In this document: positions 55,727 to 64,000 of the stretch, piece by piece
Layout of the letters: the number at the start of each line of letters is the position of its first letter
Numbering within the stretch: the stretch's first letter is position 1
Notes under the pieces: model-generated
Databases searched by the model: none
Told to the model about the DNA's origin: nothing
Seen by the model: the letters and a program-made list of their open reading frames with translations, nothing else
Made by a program: the position numbers and the translations under genes
Source of the DNA: Pseudomonas kielensis
Lineage (GTDB): Bacteria; Pseudomonadota; Gammaproteobacteria; Pseudomonadales; Pseudomonadaceae
Reading direction: 5' to 3'
Length of the DNA stretch: 64,000 nt
NCBI RefSeq assembly: GCF_014236655.1
Contig: NZ_JACMYG010000005.1
Span: 124,001-188,000 of the forward strand

Positions 55727-57502
55727 TTATGACACCTCATGCCCATCACTGAACTGCAACGCCGCCAGCCGTGCATACAACGCATTGCTGTCAATCAGCT
55801 GCTGATGAGTGCCCACCGCCACCAGCTTGCCCTGGTCCATCACGGCGATCCGGTCGGCGTTTTTCACTGTGGCCAGGCGATGGGCGATGACCAGTGTGGT
55901 GCGGTTTTTCATCAGGCTCGGCAGGGCCTGCTGGATCAAGTACTCGCTCTGGGCATCGAGGGCGCTGGTGGCCTCGTCCAGTAGCAGGATCGGTGCATCC
56001 ACCAGCAAGGCGCGGGCGATGGCCAGGCGCTGGCGCTGACCACCGGAAAGCCCCAGCCCGCCATCACCCAGGTGGGTCTGGTAGCCGGCGGGCATCTGCT
56101 CGATAAAGTCGTGGGCGTAGGCAATCCGCGCGGCCTCCTGGACCTGTGCCAGGGTTGCCTCGGGTTTGCCATAACGAATGTTCTCCTCAACGCTGCCAAA
56201 AAACAGCGCCGGGTTTTGTGAGACCAGGGCGAAGCAGCGACGCAGGTCCTGCGGGTCGAGTAGTGTCAGGTCTACGCCATCCAGCAGAATCTGCCCCTGC
56301 AGCGGGTCATAGAAGCGCAGCAGCAGGTCATACACCGTCGACTTGCCCGCTCCCGAAGGCCCGACCAGCGCCAGCGTTTCGCCAGCGTTGATCCGCAGGC
56401 TCAAACCGTCGACGGCAAAGCTTTGCGGGCGCGAAGGGTAGCTGAAGCGCACCTCCTGCAGTTGCAGTTCGCCGCGCACCCGCTCGGGCAAGGTTACCAG
56501 GCCAGTGGGCGGCGGCTGGATGATGTTTTCCGCACGCAGCAACTCGGCAATCCGCTCGGCCGCACCGGCAGCCCGCTGCAGCTCGCCAATCACCTCGCTC
56601 AGGGTGCCAAAGGCACTGCCGACGATCAGGCTGTAGAACACGAACGCCGCCAGCTCCCCGGCGCTGATGCGCCCGGCAATGACGTCCATGCCACCGACCC
56701 AGAGCATCACCCCGACTGCGCCGAGCACCAGGATGATGACCAGGGTGATCAGCCAGGCACGCTGCAGAATGCGTTTGCGCGCGGTGTCGAACGCCTGCTC
56801 CACCGTGGCCGCAAAACGCTGCTCGTCCTGGGCCTGATGGTTGTAGGCCTGAACCGTCTTGATCTGGCCCAGGGTCTCGGCCACATAGCTGCCGACATCG
56901 GCAATCCGGTCCTGGCTCAGGCGCGACAGGCTGCGTACCCGCCGGCCGAAAATCAGGATCGGCGCCAGCACCAACGGCAGCGCCACCACCACAATGCTGG
57001 TCAACTTCGGGTTGGTGATGAACAGCAGCACGATACCGCCGATCACCATCAAGGCATTGCGCAGGAACAGCGACAGCGACGAACCGATCACCGATTGCAG
57101 CAAGGTGGTATCGGCGGTCAGGCGCGACTGGATCTCGGAACTGCGGTTGTCCTCGTAAAACCCGGGATGCAGGTAGATCAGGTGATTGAACACCTGCCGA
57201 CGGATGTCCGCCACGCAGCGCTCACCAATCCACGACACCAGGTAAAAGCGGGTGAAGGTCCCCATCGCCAGCCCCACCACCAGCAGCAGGAACAGGCCAA
57301 TGCTCTGGTTGAGCAGGTGCGGCGATTGGGTCATGAAGCCTTGGTCCACCAGCAGGCGGATGCCCTGCCCCATGGACAGGGTAATGCCGGCGGTGACGAT
57401 CAGCGCCAGCAAGGCACCCAAGGCCTGCCAGCGATACGGCGTAATAAATTGCAGGGACAAACGAATCGCGCGACGGTGGCGGGCTGACAGCATCAGGATC
57501 AT
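55727..57502 (-). CDS. ABC-type exporter (MsbA-like half transporter, permease-ATPase fusion)
   Basis: A 591-residue half exporter: six TM segments about 20-310 (e.g. ALGALLALIVTAGITLSMG; IGLFLLLVVGLAMG; VMIGGIVLLFITNP-like), then the ATPase with Walker A GPSGAGKST (about 380), LSGGQRQRLAIARALL, Walker B ILLLDEATSALD and H-loop VIAHRLATVK. The ATPase and core look like the MsbA/LmrA/BmrA type IV exporters. MsbA itself normally sits near lpxK, so this is a paralogue with unknown substrate, perhaps lipid or drug. Start 57502 (MILMLS) is uncertain; ATG at 57493 is also possible. Convergent with slt. Confidence 0.93.
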   Translation of the reverse strand: MILMLSARHRRAIRLSLQFITPYRWQALGALLALIVTAGITLSMGQGIRLLVDQGFMTQSPHLLNQSIGLFLLLVVGLAMGTFTRFYLVSWIGERCVADIRRQVFNHLIYLHPGFYEDNRSSEIQSRLTADTTLLQSVIGSSLSLFLRNALMVIGGIVLLFITNPKLTSIVVVALPLVLAPILIFGRRVRSLSRLSQDRIADVGSYVAETLGQIKTVQAYNHQAQDEQRFAATVEQAFDTARKRILQRAWLITLVIILVLGAVGVMLWVGGMDVIAGRISAGELAAFVFYSLIVGSAFGTLSEVIGELQRAAGAAERIAELLRAENIIQPPPTGLVTLPERVRGELQLQEVRFSYPSRPQSFAVDGLSLRINAGETLALVGPSGAGKSTVYDLLLRFYDPLQGQILLDGVDLTLLDPQDLRRCFALVSQNPALFFGSVEENIRYGKPEATLAQVQEAARIAYAHDFIEQMPAGYQTHLGDGGLGLSGGQRQRLAIARALLVDAPILLLDEATSALDAQSEYLIQQALPSLMKNRTTLVIAHRLATVKNADRIAVMDQGKLVAVGTHQQLIDSNALYARLAALQFSDGHEVS

Positions 57503-57762
57503 CCAAAAGGGCCAACTGAAAGAATTAACGCGGGCCAGCGTACACCGGTCAATTCAAGGGAACTTGGGTAAATCGTAATCAGTCGGATTGAATATGACCT
57601 GTAACAATAGCGCCTAGATGCTATTGGTCTAATGTCCGGCTGGAAGTTAAAGAGTATTTCTGGTGGAGTGGAGATACCGCCTGATCGCCCTGCGTAGAGC
57701 TGTCACAGTGTGGTCACCTGGCGGATTTAGAGTAAGCGCACAACCTGATGAGGAGACAGGCC

Positions 57763-57942
57763 ATGTCCTTGCAACACAGCAGCGATGACAAGATTCAAGT
57801 GATTCGCACGCAGCCGCACCAGTCTCTGGGGTGCGCCATTATTGACGCCCAAGGCCGCGAAGTACCGATCACTGAAGACATGATCCAGAGCGCATGCCGC
57901 GAACTGGAACAGCGATTGGTCAAGCCTGCCGAACATAAGTGA
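57763..57942 (+). CDS. Conserved small protein, 59 aa
   Basis: A 59-residue protein with GGAG 8 nt before its ATG. Sequence has a short beta part (IQVIRTQPHQSLGCAIIDAQGREVPI) and a helix (EDMIQSACRELEQRLVKP). No signal or membrane segment. It lies alone between the ABC exporter and pdxB with its own terminator 21 bp after the stop; the upstream 260 bp probably hold its promoter. Function unknown; the codon use and ribosome site support a real gene. Confidence 0.75.
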   Translation: MSLQHSSDDKIQVIRTQPHQSLGCAIIDAQGREVPITEDMIQSACRELEQRLVKPAEHK

Positions 57943-57962
57943 CATATCGCCTGATATCTTCG

Positions 57963-57990
57963 AACCCGGCCCGCCTAGGCCGGGTTTTTT
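57963..57990 (+). terminator. Intrinsic terminator after the 59-aa gene
   Basis: AACCCGGCC and GGCCGGGTT form a 9-bp stem with a 6-nt loop and a T-run behind it. It also lies downstream of convergent pdxB. Confidence 0.88.
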
Positions 57991-58005
57991 ATGGCCGCGA
58001 TTGCG

Positions 58006-59136
58006 CTAGAGCGCCTGCGCACCCAAGGCTGCCACGATCTGACGCAACTCCGGCGACTGGCCTTCGATCTGCACGCGCAGCCCGTCAATCTCGCGGCGCT
58101 CCGGGTAGTGCTTGCGCAACAGGTCAAACGCCGTGCGCTGCTCGGCTCCGCTGACCACCAGGCTGCGCCGAAAATCCGCATCGTCGCGGCGCGGGTCGTA
58201 GACCCCACGGCAGAGCATCGCCAGCGCCCAGGCTGGATCGCAACTGGCGCTCAGGCTGACCTGCGCCAGCCAGGGAGCGGGCAGCAGTTGATCCAGCGAC
58301 ACGCTCGCCGGCTGACCGAGGAACTGGCACAACGCCTGATAAATCTGGGCCGTGCCACGTTGCTTGCCATCGAGGCTGTAGCCAGCGATATGGGGGGTCG
58401 CGATCACGCACAATTCGGCGAGGGCAATATCGACACTCGGCTCGCCCTCCCAGACGTCCAGTACCGCCTGCAGGTCTTCGCGCTCCAGCAGCACTTCGCG
58501 TAGCGCCTGGTTATCCACCACCGGGCCGCGACTGGCATTGATCAACCAGGCACCCGGCTTGAGCTGCTCCAGGCGCTGGCGATCAAACAGGTGCCGGGTC
58601 GACGGGGTCAAGGGGGTGTGCAGGCTGATCACATCGCATTGCGCGATGACGTGCTCAAGGCTGGCGTAATCGCCCCCCTCGGCCGCCTGGCGCGGCGGGT
58701 CGCAGACCAGCACCTTCCAGCCCAGGCCTTGCAGCACCTTGACCAGCCGCCCACCCACCTGGCCAGCGCCGACCACCCCAAAGGTGCGCTCGGCCAGCGC
58801 CACGCCTTCGATCTCGGCCAGGGTCAACAAGCTGCCCAGCACATAGTCGACCACACCACGGGCGTTGCAACCCGGGGCGCTGGACCAACCGATATTGGCC
58901 TCGGCAAAGTACTCAAGGTCCAGGTGATCGGTGCCAATGGTGCAGGTGCCGACAAACCGCACCTTGCTGCCTTGCAGCAGGTCGCGACTGACGTGGGTCA
59001 CCGAGCGCACCAGCAGCACATCGGCTTGCTCGACGGTGGCGCGATCGATGGACCGGCCCGGCACGCGGCGGATTTCGCCGAAACCTTCGAAGAAGGCGTC
59101 GAGCAGCGGAATATTTTCGTCAGCAACAATCAGCAT
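58006..59136 (-). CDS. pdxB: Erythronate-4-phosphate dehydrogenase PdxB
   Basis: A 376-residue D-isomer-specific 2-hydroxyacid dehydrogenase acting in pyridoxal phosphate synthesis. N-terminal [19 protein letters not shown]-binding [22 protein letters not shown] with the catalytic Arg, the Glu in DVWEGEP and His in TPHIAGYS, plus the PdxB-specific C-terminal domain (about 285-376). AAGGAG is 6 nt before the ATG. Divergent from the MATE gene. PLP is the cofactor of the oxoamine synthase at the other end, but that is coincidence of core metabolism. Confidence 0.96.
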   Translation of the reverse strand: MLIVADENIPLLDAFFEGFGEIRRVPGRSIDRATVEQADVLLVRSVTHVSRDLLQGSKVRFVGTCTIGTDHLDLEYFAEANIGWSSAPGCNARGVVDYVLGSLLTLAEIEGVALAERTFGVVGAGQVGGRLVKVLQGLGWKVLVCDPPRQAAEGGDYASLEHVIAQCDVISLHTPLTPSTRHLFDRQRLEQLKPGAWLINASRGPVVDNQALREVLLEREDLQAVLDVWEGEPSVDIALAELCVIATPHIAGYSLDGKQRGTAQIYQALCQFLGQPASVSLDQLLPAPWLAQVSLSASCDPAWALAMLCRGVYDPRRDDADFRRSLVVSGAEQRTAFDLLRKHYPERREIDGLRVQIEGQSPELRQIVAALGAQAL

Positions 59137-59284
59137 GGCAGGCTCCTTTGGCGGACCGGCAGTGTAGCGCAGCTCCCACCAGAGGCGGCGATTACAAATC
59201 CACAACACTGGAGTTTTCCTGACTGCTGCGTCAGGGCGTAGAATGCGCCGCCTTGCGCATCAAAACCCTTTGGACGCTTCGCCT

Positions 59285-60712
59285 GTGAACGCCGTGACTG
59301 ACAGCACCACCGCTACTGTTCCACCCCGCACCACCCCGGTTCGCCTGGAGCTCAAAGGCCTGCTCGGCCTGGCCTTGCCGATCATGGTCGCGCAACTGGC
59401 CACCACGGCCATGGGGTTTGTCGATGCGGTGATGGCCGGCCGGGTCAGCCCAAAGGACCTGGCGGCAGTGGCCCTGGGTAACTCGATCTGGATTCCGGTG
59501 TACCTGTTGATGACCGGCGTGCTGCTGGCCACCACCCCCAAGGTCGCCCAACGTTTTGGCGCCGGGCAATTCGAGCAGATCGGCCCTCTGACCCGCCAGG
59601 CCCTGTGGCTGGCGTTGTTCGTCGGTCTGCTGGGCAGCGGCCTGTTGCTCAGCGCCGAGCCGATCCTGCACTGGATGAAAGTCGACCCGCAGCTGATCGA
59701 CCCGAGCATGGGCTATCTGCAGGGCATCGCATTCGGTTTTCCAGGTATCGCCTTCTACTACGTGCTGCGCTGCTACAGCGATGGCATGGGGCGTACCCGC
59801 CCGAGCATGGCCATCGGCCTGAGCGGCCTGCTGCTCAACATCCCGCTCAACTATGCGCTGATCTACGGCCACTTCGGCCTGCCGGCCATGGGCGGCGTTG
59901 GCTGCGGTTGGGCCAGTGGCATCGTGATGTGGTTCATGGCGCTGAGCATGGCTGGCTGGACCCGCTGGGCGCCCTTCTATGCCCGCACCCGGGTGCTGGT
60001 GCGGATCGATCGGCCGCAATGGGCGGTGATCAAGCGCCTGATCGGCATCGGCCTGCCGATCGGCATCGCGGTGTTCGCCGAATCGAGCATCTTCGCGGTC
60101 ATTGCCCTGCTGATCGGCAGCCTCGGCTCGACCGTGGTGGCCGGGCACCAGATCGCTCTGAACATCAGCTCGCTGCTGTTCATGATTCCCTACTCGTTGG
60201 GCATGGCGGTCACCGTCCGGGTCGGCCAGGCACTGGGTGCCGGCAACCCCTACCAGGCACGTTTCGCGGCGAAGGTCGGGCTGGGTGCGGCCCTGGTGTT
60301 TGCGGCATTCTCGGCGGGCCTGATCCTGCTGTTGCGCGAACCCATCGCCTCGATCTACACCCCTGACCAGAGTGTGATCCAGATCGCCTCGATGCTGATC
60401 GTGTATGCCGCGCTGTACCAGTTCTCCGATGCGATCCAGGTGATCTGCGCCGGGGCGCTACGGGGCTATCAGGACACCCGGGTGACGATGATCCTGACCC
60501 TGTTCGCCTATTGGGGCATCGGCCTGCCGGTGGGCTACGTACTGGGACTGACCGACTGGTTCGGCCCGGCCAGCGGCCCGAGCGGCTTGTGGGAAGGCCT
60601 GATCGCCGGCCTGAGCTGCGCGGCGCTGATGCTGTCGATCCGCCTGGTGCGCAGTGCCCGCAAGCGGATTCGTATTCATCAGCGCACCACCGACCCTGTA
60701 ACCGCCGGCTAA
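59285..60712 (+). CDS. MATE-family efflux transporter (NorM/PmpM-like)
   Basis: A 475-residue transporter with twelve predicted TM segments; blocks: [51 protein letters not shown] [47 protein letters not shown]. It exports cationic compounds with H+ or Na+. An ATG at 59243 would add 14 residues, but TAGAAT at 59239-59244 looks like the promoter -10 and would overlap that ATG; I therefore prefer the GTG at 59285 (MNAVTDS). Neither has a strong ribosome site. Its stop overlaps that of convergent tusA. Confidence 0.93.
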   Translation: MNAVTDSTTATVPPRTTPVRLELKGLLGLALPIMVAQLATTAMGFVDAVMAGRVSPKDLAAVALGNSIWIPVYLLMTGVLLATTPKVAQRFGAGQFEQIGPLTRQALWLALFVGLLGSGLLLSAEPILHWMKVDPQLIDPSMGYLQGIAFGFPGIAFYYVLRCYSDGMGRTRPSMAIGLSGLLLNIPLNYALIYGHFGLPAMGGVGCGWASGIVMWFMALSMAGWTRWAPFYARTRVLVRIDRPQWAVIKRLIGIGLPIGIAVFAESSIFAVIALLIGSLGSTVVAGHQIALNISSLLFMIPYSLGMAVTVRVGQALGAGNPYQARFAAKVGLGAALVFAAFSAGLILLLREPIASIYTPDQSVIQIASMLIVYAALYQFSDAIQVICAGALRGYQDTRVTMILTLFAYWGIGLPVGYVLGLTDWFGPASGPSGLWEGLIAGLSCAALMLSIRLVRSARKRIRIHQRTTDPVTAG

Positions 60713-60960
60713 ACGGACTTCTTGCGAATCCAGTACAGGTAGGTGCCGCTGTCTTCATGCTGGCCGACCAGTTCATGGTCGAGAAACACGCAGAACTTGG
60801 GAATGTCGCGACGGGTCGAAGGGTCCGTGGCAATCACCTTGAGCAGGCCGCCGGGGACCAGGTCGCGAATGTGTTGGTGCAGCATCATCACCGGTTCCGG
60901 ACAGTTCAGGCCGGTGGCGTCGAGGGTGCCGTCAACCGGCGTATGGATCAATTCACTCAT
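60709..60960 (-). CDS. tusA: TusA-family sulfurtransferase
   Basis: An 83-residue protein; catalytic Cys in [12 protein letters not shown], then [26 protein letters not shown]. TusA relays persulfide sulfur for tRNA 2-thiouridine and molybdenum cofactor steps. AGGAG lies 6 nt before the ATG. The stop codon overlaps the MATE gene's stop by 3 bp, so the two convergent genes have no room for a terminator between them. Confidence 0.94.
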   Translation of the reverse strand: MSELIHTPVDGTLDATGLNCPEPVMMLHQHIRDLVPGGLLKVIATDPSTRRDIPKFCVFLDHELVGQHEDSGTYLYWIRKKSV

Positions 60961-61067
60961 GTCTGACTCCTGAAACGTGCCGGCATTGTCGCGCAAAGCC
61001 GGGGGCTGCGTCAGCTATGGCGTAACACCATTACTGTGGCAGCGATCCCGCTCGCAATGGGCCCCGC

Positions 61068-62141
61068 TCAACGGGATTTGGTTTTTTTCACATCATGCCG
61101 GCGCAAATGGCAGGTCACTTCCTCGCGGTCGTGATACAGCTGCTTGCAGCCGATATCGACCCGAATCCCGCGGGCCTTGAAACCTTCCGCGATGCGCTCG
61201 AGCAAGCGCTTCACTTCGGCATAACGCTGCTTCATCGGCAGCTTCAGGTTGACCACCGCTTCGCGGCAATGCCCGTCACCGATCCACTCTTCCAGCATCG
61301 CCGCGTTGCGCGCCGGCTTCTCGACGATGTCGCAGACCATCCAGTCCACCGGCTGCTTGGGCTTGAAGGTGAAGCCGTCGGCCATCAAGTGCTGCACCAG
61401 CCCGGTGTCCATCAGGCTTTCAGCCATCGGCCCGTTGTCGATAGCCGTGACCAGCATGCCCCGATTGACCAGTTGCCAGGTCCAGCCACCCGGGGCGGCA
61501 CCGAGGTCGACGCCGGTCATGTCACTGTGCAGGCGCTCATCCCACTGGTCACGCGGGATGAAGTGGTGCCAGGCCTCTTCCAGTTTCAGGGTGGAGCGGC
61601 TTGGCGCTTCACGGGGAAACTTCAGGCGTGGAATACCCATCGGCCACATGGCCGAGTTGTTGGCTTCCGCCAGGCCCATGAACACTTCGCGCCCACTTTT
61701 GAAGGTCAGCAGCAAACGTGGCTTGTGCGGGTCTTCAACCAGCTTGCCAGCCGCCATGAGCGCCTTGCGCAGGTGGCCTTCGAATTTCTTGCAGAAGTTC
61801 GACAGTTCCTTGCCGTCATTGGTATCGACCATTTCCAGCCACAGGCTGCCGCACACCGGGAAATCCGCCAGGTGGGCGAGGATCACGCTGATGCGATCGG
61901 TTTCCGGCAGGTCGATAAAGATTCCGCGCGCCCATTGCCGCGGGAAGATCAACTGGGCAAAACGCTGGCCGCGCATCAAGCGCTCGGCGCCGTCTTCCTC
62001 GGTGCAGACGAACTCGGCGCAGGCGCTGGCGGTTTTGGCCTTGGCGTAGCCGGCTACGTTCAAACGCGCAGCATGTTCGGCGATCTCCGAGCAGACTTCA
62101 CCTTCGAAGCCCGGCCGGCAATGCATAAAGAGGATGTTCAT
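61068..62141 (-). CDS. rlmM: 23S rRNA (cytidine2498-2'-O)-methyltransferase RlmM
   Basis: A 357-residue enzyme. N-terminal THUMP-like part (about 1-170), then a Rossmann methyltransferase with SAM motif I DLGAAPGGWTW, the Lys-Asp-Lys-type residues in the later part (MVCDIVEKP; VVNLKLPMKQRY). It methylates C2498 of 23S rRNA. AGGAG is 5 nt before the ATG. Monocistronic, upstream of tusA on the same strand (107 bp) and divergent from acnA. Confidence 0.96.
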   Translation of the reverse strand: MNILFMHCRPGFEGEVCSEIAEHAARLNVAGYAKAKTASACAEFVCTEEDGAERLMRGQRFAQLIFPRQWARGIFIDLPETDRISVILAHLADFPVCGSLWLEMVDTNDGKELSNFCKKFEGHLRKALMAAGKLVEDPHKPRLLLTFKSGREVFMGLAEANNSAMWPMGIPRLKFPREAPSRSTLKLEEAWHHFIPRDQWDERLHSDMTGVDLGAAPGGWTWQLVNRGMLVTAIDNGPMAESLMDTGLVQHLMADGFTFKPKQPVDWMVCDIVEKPARNAAMLEEWIGDGHCREAVVNLKLPMKQRYAEVKRLLERIAEGFKARGIRVDIGCKQLYHDREEVTCHLRRHDVKKTKSR

Positions 62142-62339
62142 TAAATCTCCTGGGCAAGTGCGCGCAAACTTGCCCTGTAGCAAAGCCTGTCACGAAAACC
62201 GGCGCATGATAACTGACTTCGGAACCCTGGACCCGCCCATAGAGTCCAGTAATTAGCCAGCTACTTAAAACAGAGCTAGGTTTAATGCTCTGTCCGTCCC
62301 GTCAGTCCGTAGCCGTGCGGACTCAAAGGAGTCATTTCA

Positions 62340-64000
<1,661 letters not shown>

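Overview
The window is chromosomal DNA from a Pseudomonas, most likely of the P. fluorescens group. It is GC-rich with strong codon bias, so long ORFs appear antisense to real genes. Gene order from 11.7 kb onward follows blocks I know from Pseudomonas: dusA-tal-rssC-rssB-mlaA-queF-cupredoxin-copRS, lolCDE-PilZ-GDPD-sthA, gap/mfd-csiV, nagZ-psrA-lexA-sulA-topA-DUF1653-fadA-fadB-usp-uup-slt, and pdxB-MATE-tusA-rlmM-acnA. I see no rRNA, tRNA, CRISPR array, insertion sequence or prophage. Both window edges cut genes: an alpha-oxoamine synthase at the left and acnA at the right.

Region 1-10.9 kb is the accessory part. It holds a single-module type I polyketide synthase (about 2,500 aa; KS-AT-DH-degenerate MT-ER-KR-ACP, no thioesterase) followed 22 bp later by a PLP-dependent alpha-oxoamine synthase. 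This suggests a reduced chain released by decarboxylative condensation with an amino acid, the logic known from fumonisin and sphingoid-base synthesis. A small unknown gene, an HxlR-type regulator and a divergent FabF-like ketosynthase sit beside it. A 23-bp dyad lies between regulator and ketosynthase.

Region 11-30 kb is mostly core housekeeping: tRNA dihydrouridine synthesis, transaldolase, an RssB/RssC partner-switching pair, the MlaA lipid-transport protein, queuosine synthesis, a copper-response module with a matching CopR box, lipoprotein export (LolCDE), a PilZ protein, GDPD and the soluble transhydrogenase. A class C beta-lactamase gene runs directly into an apbE gene.

Region 30-50 kb holds an extended GAPDH, the transcription-repair coupling factor Mfd, a SWIM/SNF2 helicase, NagZ, and the divergent regulators PsrA and LexA. 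PsrA has two abutting operator boxes on a TTGACA promoter; LexA has two SOS boxes. SulA, TopA and the fatty-acid oxidation operon fadBA follow.

Region 50-64 kb starts with a gene-free 516-bp stretch that has a good promoter, hairpins and an intrinsic terminator but no start codon, a candidate small RNA. It continues with a universal stress protein, the ABC-F protein Uup, lytic transglycosylase Slt, an ABC exporter, PdxB, a MATE transporter, TusA, RlmM and the start of aconitase A. The most novel-looking items are the PKS/oxoamine synthase pair and the candidate sRNA near 50.2-50.4 kb.
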